A DNA stretch of 64,000 nucleotides from Proteobacteria bacterium UBA981. Its GTDB lineage: Bacteria > Pseudomonadota > Gammaproteobacteria > Ga0077536. Positions 26,704 to 36,072 of the stretch are shown piece by piece. The notes under the pieces were generated by a model. The model saw nothing but the letters and a program-made list of their open reading frames with translations, did no database searches and was not told the DNA's origin. Every line of letters starts with the position of its first letter. The first letter of the stretch is position 1. The translations under genes were made by a program, and so were the position numbers. The DNA is taken from positions 251,888 through 315,887 of the forward strand of contig DBBP01000002.1 in the NCBI GenBank assembly GCA_002292285.1, read 5' to 3'.

Positions 26704-28221
26704 ATGAAGATTAAGCCGCCGACACTTGACGATATTGAAATCATTGCCGAGCAATACGGACTGGAACTATCCGTTGAGGATCTCGAATCGTTTCAGGGGT
26801 TGATGACCGGCACCTTGGCGTCTTACGAACGCATTGACGAATTAGTGGAACCGAAGCCGCCCGTGAAGTATCCCCGCACGCCCGGTTACCGCCCGGAGCC
26901 TGCAGAGAACCCCCTTAACGCCTGGTATTACAAATGTGCCATCACCGGCGCGCGTGGCGGTAAGCTCAAAGGCCGTACGGTGGTCGTCAAAGACAACGTG
27001 TGTGTCGCTGGGGTGCCGATGATGAACGGTACTGCAGTGCTGGAAAGCTATACGCCGGATATCGACGCCACGGTGGTCACTCGGCTGCTCGACGCGGGGG
27101 CCGAGATCGTCGGCAAGTCCGTGTGTGAAAGCCTGTGTTTTTCGGGCGGCAGTCACACTAGTGACACTGGACCTGTGCGCAATCCACACAACCGGGCGCA
27201 CAGCACCGGCGGTTCGTCGAGTGGCAGCGCCGCGCTGGTAGCGAGCGGCGAAGTCGATCTGGCCATTGGCGGCGACCAGGGCGGTTCAATCCGCATGCCG
27301 GCAAGTTGGTGTGGGGTTTATGGCCTCAAACCCACTCACGGACTAGTGCCCTATACCGGCGCTTTTCCGATCGAGCTGACCCTCGATCATCTCGGCCCCA
27401 TTACCAGTAACGTCAGCGATTGTGCAGTCATGCTCGAGGCCATCGCGGGCGACGATGGTATGGACCCGCGCCAGCGCAATGTTAGAACGGAACGCTACAG
27501 CAAGGCACTAACTGGCGACGTCTCCGATTTACGCATCGGCATTGTGAGCGAAGGCTTTGGATGGGCCAACTCGTCCGAGGCGGATGTTGATGAGGCCGTG
27601 CGTAACGCTGCCGGGGTCTTTGGCAAGCTCGGAGCGAGCGTCGAGGAGGTCTCGATTCCGATGCACCTAGACGGCATCCACATCTGGAATGCCATTGCGA
27701 TCGAAGGGGCTGCAGCGCTGATGATCAAGGGCAATAGCATGGGCACCAACTGGGAAGGCTATTACAATACCGGCCTGCTCGATGTCTTTGCGCGGGGGCG
27801 GCTCACGCGACCGAACGACTTGTCCGAAACCACCAAACTCGTGATGCTGATGGGCCAATACATGGAAGATAATTACCACGGTCGGTATTACGCCAAAGGC
27901 CAGAATCTCTCAAGGAAGCTGCGCAACGCTTATGATGCTGCGCTGCGCAACTATGACGTGCTGCTGATGCCGACTTTACCCATGAAAGCGACTAAAATTC
28001 CACCTCACGATTGCTCTCGCGAAGAGGTTGTCGCGCGCGGTCTGGAAATGCTGAATAACACCGCACCCTTCGACGCCAGCAGTCATCCGGCCATGACCGT
28101 ACCGTGCGCCATGTCTGACGGCCTGCCCGTTGGCATGATGCTCATCGGGCGTCATTTCGATGAAAGCACGCTACTGCGCGCCGCCCACGCGTTTGAACAG
28201 AACAGCAACTGGAACAGCTAA
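26704..28221 (+). CDS. Amidase (signature family) of the nitrile degradation cluster
   Basis: A 505-residue amidase-signature enzyme, the size of amidases encoded beside nitrile hydratases. It converts the amide made by nitrile hydratase to acid and ammonia. The Ser-cisSer-Lys triad is visible: K96 in VVVKDNVC, the GGSSSGS loop with serines 171-173, and nucleophile S195 in GGDQGGSIRMPAS. ATG 26704 is chosen because MKIKPPTLDD resembles the family N terminus; an ATG at 26659 is possible. It is 12 bases before the nitrile hydratase alpha gene and surely co-transcribed with it. Confidence 0.92.
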   Translation: MKIKPPTLDDIEIIAEQYGLELSVEDLESFQGLMTGTLASYERIDELVEPKPPVKYPRTPGYRPEPAENPLNAWYYKCAITGARGGKLKGRTVVVKDNVCVAGVPMMNGTAVLESYTPDIDATVVTRLLDAGAEIVGKSVCESLCFSGGSHTSDTGPVRNPHNRAHSTGGSSSGSAALVASGEVDLAIGGDQGGSIRMPASWCGVYGLKPTHGLVPYTGAFPIELTLDHLGPITSNVSDCAVMLEAIAGDDGMDPRQRNVRTERYSKALTGDVSDLRIGIVSEGFGWANSSEADVDEAVRNAAGVFGKLGASVEEVSIPMHLDGIHIWNAIAIEGAAALMIKGNSMGTNWEGYYNTGLLDVFARGRLTRPNDLSETTKLVMLMGQYMEDNYHGRYYAKGQNLSRKLRNAYDAALRNYDVLLMPTLPMKATKIPPHDCSREEVVARGLEMLNNTAPFDASSHPAMTVPCAMSDGLPVGMMLIGRHFDESTLLRAAHAFEQNSNWNS

Positions 28222-28233
28222 GGATCAACAGAC

Positions 28234-28884
28234 ATGAGTGCAGGCGACGATAATCATCATAACGACGACCATGATCACGACCATCAGCATGCTAACAGCC
28301 GCCCTCTGAGCGACCCCGAACTGCGTGTCAAAGCGCTGGAGTCTGTGTTGGTGGATAAAGGTCTCATTGACCCTGCAGCAATGGATGCCTTAATCGAAAA
28401 TTATGAGACGCGCGTCGGGCCACATAATGGCGCGCAGGTTGTCGCACATGCCTGGAGCGACCAACAGTACCGCCAGCGTTTGCTGGAGGACGGCACCAAA
28501 GCAATTGCTGAACTCGGTTTTTCCGGCATGGAAGGCGAAGACATGGTGGTCGTCGAGAATTCCGCAACGGTCCACAATGTTTTGGTGTGCACGCTGTGCT
28601 CCTGCTACCCGTGGCCGACGCTCGGTCTGCCCCCGGTTTGGTATAAATCCGCCCCCTATCGTTCGCGCGTGATCAGCGAACCGCGCAAAGTGTTAAAGGA
28701 ATTCGGTCTCAAGATCGGCGACGACGTTGAGGTCCGGGTATGGGACAGCACGGCGGAATTGCGCTACATGGTGTTGCCGGAGCGCCCACCTGGCACCGAC
28801 GGTATGAGCGAGGAGCAGTTGGCGGCGCTGGTGACGCGCGATGCCATGATCGGCGTTAGTCTAATTCCGGCGCCGAAAATCTAA
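28234..28884 (+). CDS. nthA: Nitrile hydratase alpha subunit, cobalt type
   Basis: A 216-residue alpha subunit that carries the metal site for hydration of nitriles to amides. The claw motif is C119-T-L-C122-S-C124; Thr at the second position and YPW after the motif mark the cobalt type rather than the iron type (Ser there). C122 and C124 would be oxidised to sulfinate and sulfenate. The N terminus has an unusual His/Asp-rich run with six His within residues 8-19, perhaps for metal acquisition. AAGGA precedes ATG 28234. Order amidase-alpha-beta-accessory is seen in some Pseudomonas clusters. Confidence 0.96.
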   Translation: MSAGDDNHHNDDHDHDHQHANSRPLSDPELRVKALESVLVDKGLIDPAAMDALIENYETRVGPHNGAQVVAHAWSDQQYRQRLLEDGTKAIAELGFSGMEGEDMVVVENSATVHNVLVCTLCSCYPWPTLGLPPVWYKSAPYRSRVISEPRKVLKEFGLKIGDDVEVRVWDSTAELRYMVLPERPPGTDGMSEEQLAALVTRDAMIGVSLIPAPKI

Positions 28885-28896
28885 GACGAGGTTGTT

Positions 28897-29556
28897 ATGA
28901 ACGGAATACATGATCTCGGCGGTATGCATGGCTTCGGTCCGGTGGACGCAGAGGCGGACGAACCGGTTTTTCATCACGATTGGGAAAAACGCGTGTTTGC
29001 CCTACTCGTCCCACTGTCAGCGGCAGCCCCGTTTTGCGTCGACGAATTTCGCCACGCGATTGAGCGCATGGTGCCAGCCAGCTATCTGCAAACCACTTAC
29101 TTCGAACATTGGCTGCACGGGTTCGAGATGCTCGCACTCGAGAAAGGCGTGGTGACGACAGAAGAACTCCGCAACGGCCACGCTGCTGCTGGTTCTAAAC
29201 CGGGTACCCCATCGGTGCTCGCAAGCGCGGTTGAGAAAATCACCACAACCGGCCGAAGCGCGCGCGTCGATGCCGAGGTGAAAGCGAAATTTAAAGAGGG
29301 AGACATGGTGGTGGTGAAGAACATCAATCCACCAACCCATACGCGCATGCCACGCTACGTGCGCGACAAATTGGGTTGCATCGATCGTGATCACGGTGTG
29401 TTCGTGCTCCCTGACTCCGCCGCCCACGGTAAAGGTGACAAACCCCAGCACTGTTACTCCGTTTATTTCAGCGCCCAGGAGCTGTGGGGCACGAAAGTGT
29501 CACGTAACGATTCGGTCTATGTCGATATGTGGGACGACTACCTGGTCCCGGCATGA
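28897..29556 (+). CDS. nthB: Nitrile hydratase beta subunit
   Basis: A 219-residue beta subunit, partner of the alpha subunit 12 bases upstream. The N-terminal MNGIHDLGGMHGFGPV is the family hallmark, and the C-terminal SH3-like barrel shows HTRMPRYVRDKLG, the AHG segment and VYVDMWDDYL. The beta arginines that contact the oxidised cysteines lie in the expected regions. GAGG precedes ATG 28897. Complete and intact. Confidence 0.96.
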   Translation: MNGIHDLGGMHGFGPVDAEADEPVFHHDWEKRVFALLVPLSAAAPFCVDEFRHAIERMVPASYLQTTYFEHWLHGFEMLALEKGVVTTEELRNGHAAAGSKPGTPSVLASAVEKITTTGRSARVDAEVKAKFKEGDMVVVKNINPPTHTRMPRYVRDKLGCIDRDHGVFVLPDSAAHGKGDKPQHCYSVYFSAQELWGTKVSRNDSVYVDMWDDYLVPA

Positions 29557-29626
29557 GTGAGGCACGAGAGGTAAACCGTAGTCAGCATCCCCTGCTTGGG
29601 AAAATTAACCCGCCGAGGCCACAACC

Positions 29627-29980
29627 GTGAGTGATCGAATCGAACTTCCCGAGGGCCTTCCCGAAGCGATCGCGCAAGCCGGCCAAGACGCTGCCCTGCC
29701 CGGCGATGGCAGCGAGCTTGTGTTCAACAGTCCGTGGGAAGCAAAAGCCTTCGCCATCGTGCTCGCGCTCCATCAGCAGGGGCATTACAGCTGGACAGAA
29801 TGGGCGCAAGCCCTTGGCGGAGAGATTCGTGCGGCAGGCGATGAGGACGATGGCACCGGCTACTACCTGCTGTGGCTGAGTGCAGCCGAGAAGTTAATCG
29901 CCAGTAAGGCACTCGTCGATGAGTCCGAATTGCTTGCACGCAAACAAGCCCTTGAAGTCGCCCAGGGCGGGCCCGCCTGA
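29627..29980 (+). CDS. Nitrile hydratase accessory protein (P14K/activator type)
   Basis: A 117-residue protein resembling the small accessory proteins of cobalt nitrile hydratases, which deliver the metal-loaded alpha subunit by self-subunit swapping. VFNSPWEAKAFAIVLALHQQGHYSWTEWAQALG, shown in part here as FNSPWEAKAF and SWTEWAQALG, aligns with the family and with the beta N-terminal region. GTG 29627 lies 70 bases after nthB. A TCGGTC-CACA-GACCGA hairpin follows the stop but has no T tract, so it is not a convincing terminator. Confidence 0.88.
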   Translation: MSDRIELPEGLPEAIAQAGQDAALPGDGSELVFNSPWEAKAFAIVLALHQQGHYSWTEWAQALGGEIRAAGDEDDGTGYYLLWLSAAEKLIASKALVDESELLARKQALEVAQGGPA

Positions 29981-30211
29981 TCGGTCCACAGACCGACCCG
30001 CTCATCTGCTCGACAAAACATGACGTTGAAGGCGAATAGTCGCATCTGACGGCATCCGGCATGCCGTTATGGGCGCGCGTTTCGGTGCAACAATCGCGCC
30101 ACGACGGCGGGCTCCACCGCATAGCCCCCCAAAGGAATGCGAGCGGGAGTGAATGCGGAATCGTGCACTGCCGTTAGTGCGAGTCCACACTGGAACGAAC
30201 TGGTAGCCCCC

Positions 30212-31366
30212 ATGCATGTGAATTCTCCGGCACGACTGCAGTGGGTGGTATTCGCTGTCGTGTGTGCGGCGTTCAGCAATATCTACGTCACCCAACCCAT
30301 CCTGCCCATTCTCGAAGCCGAATTCGCCGCGGACACAGTACGCGCAGCACAAACAGTCTCCGCCGTGCTGCTGGGAATCTCGCTCGCGAATTTGCCGTTC
30401 GGTTATTTGAGCGATCGCTATTCAATCCGCCCGTTGCTGCTCTGTGGTGGCGCTGCCATCGCATTGGCAGGCCTGGTGTGCGCCCTCACTGACAGCCTCA
30501 ACGTACTCATTGCAGCGCGCTTCGTGCAAGGCTTGTTCATCCCCGCGCTGACGACGTGTCTGGCCGCCTACCTGGCGAAAACGCTGCCGTCGGAGCAGCT
30601 GAACGTCGCCATGGGAAGCTACGTCGCAGCGACCGTACTGGGTGGCATGGGCGGGCGTCTTTTGGGCGGTTTTATCCACGACCCGGGACAATGGCGCAGC
30701 GCATTCATCAGCGCAGCGGTCGCGGTATTCGCTGCCAGTTTGATCGGAAGCAGACTGCTCCCGGAAATTCCCGCGACACGCGCAAGCGCAGGCCCGAAAG
30801 TGAGTTATGCCAGTCTGCTAATGCGCCGCGAACTGGTCGTACTCTACCTCTGCGGAGCAGCCGGCCAGGCGATTTTCTCGCCCGTCTTCAACACCTTTCC
30901 TTATCGTCTCGCCAGTGCGCCGTTTCATTTGTCGAGCCAGCAGACGACCGCGGTTTACCTGGTCTATCTGGCCGGCGTGTTCATGGCACCGGCGTCGGGC
31001 CGGTTGAGCAATCGCCTCGGCAATGGCAACACGCTTATTCTCGGTGCGCTATTCCTCGCTGGCGCGCTCTGCTTACTGCTGGTGCCATCGCTAATCGCCA
31101 CACTTCTCGCGCTGCTTGGAATCTGCGCCGGTTTTTTCACTGTTCACGCGGCTGCCGTCGGCGCGCTAAATCGCAAACTGACTGGTGGCCAGGGACGCGC
31201 GAATGCGCTGTATATTCTCGCTTACTATCTTGGTGCCTGGTTTGGCGTGAGTTGGTCAGCTTGGGTGTACCAACGCTTTGGCTGGTCGGAGTTGGTCGTT
31301 ATCGCCATCTTGCTGACCAGCATTCCGCTTGTAGTGGGCGTTTCCGAACGGCGCCGCTCAATCTGA
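30212..31366 (+). CDS. MFS transporter
   Basis: A 384-residue major facilitator with about twelve helices. The loop 2-3 signature is LPFGYLSDRYSIRPL, and FVQGLFIPALTTCLAAYLAK and MGSYVAATVLGGMGGRLLGG are typical of the YnfM/YgaY-like drug or metabolite exporter group. The start ATG 30212 is chosen because it begins at the first helix; the upstream frame from 30137 is not family-like. It follows the nitrile hydratase cluster by 232 bases and converges on the EamA gene, overlapping its 3' end by nine bases. Substrate unknown. Confidence 0.87.
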   Translation: MHVNSPARLQWVVFAVVCAAFSNIYVTQPILPILEAEFAADTVRAAQTVSAVLLGISLANLPFGYLSDRYSIRPLLLCGGAAIALAGLVCALTDSLNVLIAARFVQGLFIPALTTCLAAYLAKTLPSEQLNVAMGSYVAATVLGGMGGRLLGGFIHDPGQWRSAFISAAVAVFAASLIGSRLLPEIPATRASAGPKVSYASLLMRRELVVLYLCGAAGQAIFSPVFNTFPYRLASAPFHLSSQQTTAVYLVYLAGVFMAPASGRLSNRLGNGNTLILGALFLAGALCLLLVPSLIATLLALLGICAGFFTVHAAAVGALNRKLTGGQGRANALYILAYYLGAWFGVSWSAWVYQRFGWSELVVIAILLTSIPLVVGVSERRRSI

Positions 31367-32254
31367 TTCCGCGCTCGGCGAATTTGCCCATGGCCGGTTC
31401 GCCAGCATGACGCCGGCGAGTACCATCCCACCGCCCACGAGTGCCGCGCTGTTGACCTGCTCATCGAGAAACACTGCTGCCGATAACACGCCAAACACCG
31501 GTACGAGATTGATATAGACCGACGTCTCCACCGTACCCATCTCGCTAACCGCCTCGTAGTACCATAAAAAACCCAGCGCCGTGCCGAGAAAGCCGAGTAC
31601 CACCAGGCAGCCAACCGCCAGCGGATCTGAATACACAGCAATGGTCAACTCAGGCTGGTGGGCGAGAGCCGGCAGCAGGAATATCAAGCCCACCAGGGTT
31701 GCATAAGTACTGATCACCAGCGGCGGATACTCTTCCAGCACTTCGCGCCCCACTACCGAGTACACCGCCCACGCCAGCCCGGACAGAAATATCAGCACTT
31801 CGCCGCGACCCACAGCGAATTCTGCCATCTCAAACAACTGCCCATCGGTAATGACGAAAGCTGTGCCGCAAAAAGCCAGCCCGACACCCAACATCGCAAA
31901 GCCATCGGGACGCCGACGGTAGAAAAGAAAATCGAGGATCACAACCTGAATCGCAACGAGCGCCAGAATGATCGAGGCGGTCGTCGCGCTGGTGTACTCG
32001 AGACCTTTAAACATCAGGCCGTTGTGCAGATAAATACCGCTAACGCCGAGTACCAGCAGGCGCCACCACAGGCGTCGCGGAATGCGTACGAACTGACGCG
32101 CCAAGGCGGTGAACCAGAGCAGAAAGATAGCCGCAATAACAAATCGCCCGGCAACGACAACAAACGGTGCGTGGTAGTGGGCAAGTACCCGTCCGACGGT
32201 CGGCGTCACGCCCCAGAACGCGGTCACCAGAAGCAGTTTTAAGTGCAAAGACAT
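31358..32254 (-). CDS. EamA/DMT family transporter
   Basis: A 298-residue protein with ten predicted helices in two EamA repeats (about residues 5-135 and 150-290). WGVTPTVGRVLAHYHAP, TSATTASIILALVAIQV in the first half and ETSVYINLVPVFGVLSAAVFLDEQ in the second are standard. Members move amino acids, purines or other metabolites, often outward. It is a single minus-strand gene, convergent with the MFS gene. Confidence 0.87.
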   Translation of the reverse strand: MSLHLKLLLVTAFWGVTPTVGRVLAHYHAPFVVVAGRFVIAAIFLLWFTALARQFVRIPRRLWWRLLVLGVSGIYLHNGLMFKGLEYTSATTASIILALVAIQVVILDFLFYRRRPDGFAMLGVGLAFCGTAFVITDGQLFEMAEFAVGRGEVLIFLSGLAWAVYSVVGREVLEEYPPLVISTYATLVGLIFLLPALAHQPELTIAVYSDPLAVGCLVVLGFLGTALGFLWYYEAVSEMGTVETSVYINLVPVFGVLSAAVFLDEQVNSAALVGGGMVLAGVMLANRPWANSPSAESD

Positions 32255-32627
32255 GTCAGTGGCTCGCCGAGTGGCCGTTGGTGACGGATTGGTTCACCCA
32301 GCACGCTCACATGCAGATGCCCACCCGGGACGGAAATGTTAACCTCGTGCCAACCCTTTTACGAGGTGCTCTGCAAGCTTGTTCGCACAAGGGCTTGAGC
32401 GCCGCACGGGACGCGAGAGTGGCAGCGGACTGCTTCGCAATGAGAAGCACGCGATAGCTGTTGGCGTTCGTAGACGGGAACATTGCAACGCACAACGAAG
32501 CACTGCAGCTGCGCTGAGCCGGCGACCAAACCGCCCAACTCGGACGACACGCGTTAGCGAGGTCCTTACTGTAAAACCAGCGAGCCGAGGCGTTAAGCAT
32601 TGTTATAGTTCAGGGATTTTAGAACCA
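32255..32627. other. Intergenic region between divergent EamA and SDR genes
   Basis: A 373-base non-coding gap. A frame stays open into the SDR gene but the true SDR start is at 32628. The only structure seen is a seven-base inverted repeat, ACCTCGT at 32342 and ACGAGGT at 32361, with a 12-base spacer; it has no T tract. No RNA gene is recognised. Confidence 0.5.
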
Positions 32628-33434
32628 ATGAAAAAAATAGCCTTTATAACTGGCGCCGCCAGCGGCATCGGTGCAGCGACTGCACGCTTGCTCAATAGTG
32701 ACGACCATTTCGTTTACATCGCCGACATTCAGCGCGAGGCGGGTCAGGCACTCGCCGACGAACTCGGCAATGCCGCATTCATCAACGTTAACGTGCGCGA
32801 CGAAGCAGATTTCGAACGCGCGCTCGACCAGGTCATGAGTGAACAGGGTCGGCTCGACGTCATGGTCAACAACGCTGCCATTGTCGGCGTCCTGGGTCCT
32901 ATCGCGACATTGCCAGTCGACCAGTACGATTTCTCACAGGAAATTATTCAGCGCAGCGTCGTGCTCGGCACCAAGCACGCGGCGCGGCTGATGCAAGCGC
33001 AGAAAAGTGGCGCGATTGTAAACATTGCGAGTGTCGCGGGGATCCGGGCCGGCTACTCCCCGCATGTGTATGCCGCTTGCAAAGCGGCGGTCGTACAGTT
33101 CACTGAATCCGTCGCCATCGAATTGGCTGAAGACAATGTGCGTTGCAACGCGATTTGCCCCGGGGCTGTCGCAACACCCATCCATACGGGTGTGCGCGAC
33201 GAACGTTGGCTGGAGCGAATCGAGAAAATTCGCGAAGCGGCGGTCGACGAACAACCAATGCCACGCATGGCCGAGCCGAGCGAAATAGCGGAAGCGGTTG
33301 CGTGGTTGGCCTCGGACCGCGCGAGTTATGTGACCGGTCATGCCCTAGTGGTCGATGGCGGTCTCAGTGCCGGTCGATTATGGCGCCAGCAGCCACAATT
33401 CTTTCGCGAATTTCATCCGGTGCGCGGTGTATGA
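32628..33434 (+). CDS. SDR family oxidoreductase
   Basis: A 268-residue classical short-chain dehydrogenase. The cofactor loop is TGAASGIG (about residues 8-15), ADIQ suggests an NAD preference by the acidic residue after strand 2, NNAAIVG is the NNAG motif, and Y148 and K152 (YAACK) with the preceding Ser are catalytic. CPGAVATPIHT and the C-terminal VTGHALVVDGG are typical. ATG 32628 begins the family's N terminus. Its stop overlaps the start of the luciferase-like gene by four bases, so the two probably act together; the substrate is unknown. Confidence 0.9.
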   Translation: MKKIAFITGAASGIGAATARLLNSDDHFVYIADIQREAGQALADELGNAAFINVNVRDEADFERALDQVMSEQGRLDVMVNNAAIVGVLGPIATLPVDQYDFSQEIIQRSVVLGTKHAARLMQAQKSGAIVNIASVAGIRAGYSPHVYAACKAAVVQFTESVAIELAEDNVRCNAICPGAVATPIHTGVRDERWLERIEKIREAAVDEQPMPRMAEPSEIAEAVAWLASDRASYVTGHALVVDGGLSAGRLWRQQPQFFREFHPVRGV

Positions 33435-34291
33435 GTACGCCGCGTTTTGGCGTCTGTTTGCTGCCCACTGATCAGACCTTGGCACCGGTCGACATGGCAC
33501 GCGCAGTGGAAACGCGCGGTCTCGACATGCTGTTTTTCGCCGAGAACAGCCACGTCCCCGTCGTCCACCGAAAAAACTCTTATCACAGCGAAAACATGGT
33601 CCAGCCGTTTGCACGCATGCACGATTCGATTACTGCGCTCGCCGCTTGCGCGGCGGTCACCGAGCGTATCCAACTCGGTACCGGCGTGTGTCTGCTAACG
33701 GAACGGGACCCCATCATTACTGCCAAAGCCATCGCGACGCTCGACCATTTGTCGCAAGGGCGAGTCGTTTTCGGAATCGCGGGTGGCTGGATCAAAGAAG
33801 CCATGGAACACCATGGCACGCCGTTCAAAGAACGCTGGCGCGTTGTGCGCGAGCATGCGCTTGCGATTCGCACGCTGTGGCGCGACGACCCGGCCGAATT
33901 TCATGGTGAGTACGTCGATTTCGAGCCGCTGTGCATGCTGCCCAAACCGCTCCAGCACGGTGGACCGCCGATGTATATCGGTTCCAACTCCAGCAAAGTC
34001 CCGGCGCGCGTCGCCGAGTACGCAGACGGATGGATGCCTATCTACGATCGCTACGCTGGCGATCCGATCGCCGATCTGCGAGCCGCCTGTGCCGACGCTG
34101 AACGAGACTTCGCTGAAATGACCGTGCTGCTGTTCGGCGCACCCCTGGAACTGGAAGTGCTTGAAGATTTCGCAACACGCGGCTGTGACGGGTTCGTTTT
34201 CCTCGCACCGCCAGAACGCCAGCACGAACTTGAAGTCGTACTCGACGAAATCGCGGCGCTGCGTGAGCAGTTCATCAGTTCCGCAGCCTGA
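33431..34291 (+). CDS. LLM class flavin- or F420-dependent oxidoreductase
   Basis: A 286-residue TIM-barrel enzyme of the luciferase-like monooxygenase superfamily. It shows the AVETRGLDMLFFAE segment, the QLGTGVCLLTERDPIITAKAIATLDHLSQGR block and FGIAGGWIKEAMEHHGT, closest to the group called F420-dependent LLM oxidoreductases. FMN use is also possible. The ATG overlaps the SDR stop (ATGA), giving translational coupling. The next gene, on the other strand, is also of a group with F420-using members. The reaction is unknown. Confidence 0.85.
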   Translation: MSTPRFGVCLLPTDQTLAPVDMARAVETRGLDMLFFAENSHVPVVHRKNSYHSENMVQPFARMHDSITALAACAAVTERIQLGTGVCLLTERDPIITAKAIATLDHLSQGRVVFGIAGGWIKEAMEHHGTPFKERWRVVREHALAIRTLWRDDPAEFHGEYVDFEPLCMLPKPLQHGGPPMYIGSNSSKVPARVAEYADGWMPIYDRYAGDPIADLRAACADAERDFAEMTVLLFGAPLELEVLEDFATRGCDGFVFLAPPERQHELEVVLDEIAALREQFISSAA

Positions 34292-34332
34292 CCGAGCAAG
34301 AACGCCAATTCACAACGGTGCGGTTTCTTTCG

Positions 34333-34809
34333 CTAAGCCTTGCCGCCCGACAGCCAATTTGCGACGCCGTCAACGCCGCTTGCAGCCCACCAACGTAGCG
34401 CCTGGCGTTCCAGCCCGATTAAGGTCGGCTCGCCGAGGAATAGCGGTGTCGTCTGGTACTGCGGGTACTTGTCGGTGAGCGCCGTGACCGCCTCATCCCA
34501 GCACGCATGACTCCCGACAGCAATATGCGCTTCGACCTCGAGTCGAATCCACCACAAGGACTGCCAGTCATCGCCGTAGTGGTCGAGCGTCAGGGTGACT
34601 TGCGGATGCTGACGGATATGCGCCAGGCGCGCGAGGCGAGGATGCTTTTTCGGTTTGCCGTCGATCGGAGAAAACAGCCAGTCGCCGACGCGCGCAAACA
34701 CGATAGGCATGGTGTCGGGTCGACCTGCTGCATCAATAACGGCGAGTCGGGCTACCGGCATCGTATCGAGGACGTCGGCCAGTAATTCGCTCGGCAACAC
34801 AGTGGCCAT
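34333..34809 (-). CDS. PPOX-class (pyridoxamine oxidase-like) flavin/F420-binding protein
   Basis: A 158-residue split-barrel protein. VARLAVIDAAGRPDTMPIVF, DGKPKKHPRLARLAHI, DDWQSLWWIRLE and LTDKYPQYQ match the Rv0121-like group of the pyridoxamine 5'-phosphate oxidase superfamily, many of which bind F420 rather than FMN. Key contacts with the cofactor phosphate are expected at the KPK segment. It is 31 bases downstream of the desaturase gene on the same strand and probably shares its transcript. The substrate is unknown; F420 use is inferred. Confidence 0.8.
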   Translation of the reverse strand: MATVLPSELLADVLDTMPVARLAVIDAAGRPDTMPIVFARVGDWLFSPIDGKPKKHPRLARLAHIRQHPQVTLTLDHYGDDWQSLWWIRLEVEAHIAVGSHACWDEAVTALTDKYPQYQTTPLFLGEPTLIGLERQALRWWAASGVDGVANWLSGGKA

Positions 34810-34840
34810 CAGAAACCTGCCCTGCCCTCATCTGCATTGC

Positions 34841-35839
34841 TCATCGCGGCTCGAAACCACTCGCAAAAGTCCCGCTCGCTCGTTTGCGCGACGTGCCACG
34901 ATCCGACTCAGGTCCATCTATCGTAACTTTGCGTAACACGGCGAGGTAACCGCGTTCTGTTTCAATCTTCGCACTATGCCCATTCTCGTCAAGAAAACGC
35001 CGCAACGTAGCCAGGCGGTAGCACGGCACCCACATCATCAAGTGATGCTCGAGGTGATAGTTCACCCAATAGGGTGCAACGAATATTCTTTCCACCAGGT
35101 TGACCAGTGTTGTGCGAGCGTTACCGAACGGATCTTCGGCTGCGCGCACAACCGCGTGCTCGGCAATATTGCGTACGCGCAGGACCAACTGCTGCCACGT
35201 GAGCAGCGGCACGACCCACAGTGCAAGATAGAGCCAGCCCTGCCCAGCCGCAAAGCAGGCCAGCGCAAGAACAAGCTGCGCCGCGGTCTGCGCGCCGAAT
35301 TCGCGCCGATAGTGCGCTACGCGCTTGGTCAATGACCAAGCGGAATTACCACAAGCCTGAAGGAATTGTGCTTTACGTTGCGAAACTCCAGTCTGCCCGC
35401 TGATATCTCGCCATAGTTTGCGACGCAAACTGGCGCGCGTGATCGGGTAGTGTCCGGTTAGCACCAGATCTGGATCGTCTTCGCGTTGCGTGCGCACGTG
35501 GTGCGGCAGGTGATACCTACGATAGACATCCGTGTCGGAGAGTGTTGGAAATGCACAAGCGAACTGGCTGAGGGCGCGATTCAGCCACGCTGTTCTGCAC
35601 AGCACACCGTGCGCGCCGTCGTGCATAAGAATCAGCAGGCCCAGCTGGCGACTGCCAATCAACATCACTGCAAGCAGATAAGTGGCGATGTTCGGAAAAT
35701 AGCTGAATAGCGCGCCTGCACCCCCAATCACCAGCCAGGCGTGGGCGACCAGCCAGACGCCGCGTACGTCCGAGCTTGCTCGAACAAGATCAAGCTGCGG
35801 CGCGGTCAACAGGGTACGTGCGGCCGGGGAATTTCTCAT
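34841..35839 (-). CDS. Fatty acid desaturase family membrane protein
   Basis: A 332-residue membrane di-iron protein. The three histidine boxes are HDGAH, HLPHH (in YHLPHHVRTQREDD) and HLEHH (in NYHLEHHLMMW), as in acyl-lipid desaturases and related hydroxylases. About four helices flank them. Members introduce double bonds in membrane lipids or act on carotenoids and sterols; the precise substrate is not set. The PPOX gene follows 31 bases downstream. Confidence 0.88.
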   Translation of the reverse strand: MRNSPAARTLLTAPQLDLVRASSDVRGVWLVAHAWLVIGGAGALFSYFPNIATYLLAVMLIGSRQLGLLILMHDGAHGVLCRTAWLNRALSQFACAFPTLSDTDVYRRYHLPHHVRTQREDDPDLVLTGHYPITRASLRRKLWRDISGQTGVSQRKAQFLQACGNSAWSLTKRVAHYRREFGAQTAAQLVLALACFAAGQGWLYLALWVVPLLTWQQLVLRVRNIAEHAVVRAAEDPFGNARTTLVNLVERIFVAPYWVNYHLEHHLMMWVPCYRLATLRRFLDENGHSAKIETERGYLAVLRKVTIDGPESDRGTSRKRASGTFASGFEPR

Positions 35840-36072
35840 TTGTTCCTCAAGGGCGCTGGTGAGGACGCCATTTTAGTGCGTATCCGAACTTTCGCACAGC
35901 GCGTGTGCCCTGCTGGGTGTCACTGCTTCGATGCCGGGACTGCCGATACGTCAGTTGCTCTCGCCCGACACAGCCGTGGCGGCGCGGGCCGCAGGGTGTT
36001 GCCGCTAAGAAACGTCCACGTGACGGCAGTCTATACTTAGTCCAACTGCTCAAAATTGAGGTTGGCTACGAC

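Noticed and set aside
29981..29996. TCGGTC-CACA-GACCGA hairpin after the nitrile hydratase accessory gene
   Set aside because: No T tract follows, so it does not qualify as a rho-independent terminator.
30556..31410. A 284-codon plus-strand frame
   Set aside because: It is a frame-shifted shadow of the MFS transporter, with no membrane pattern or family motif.
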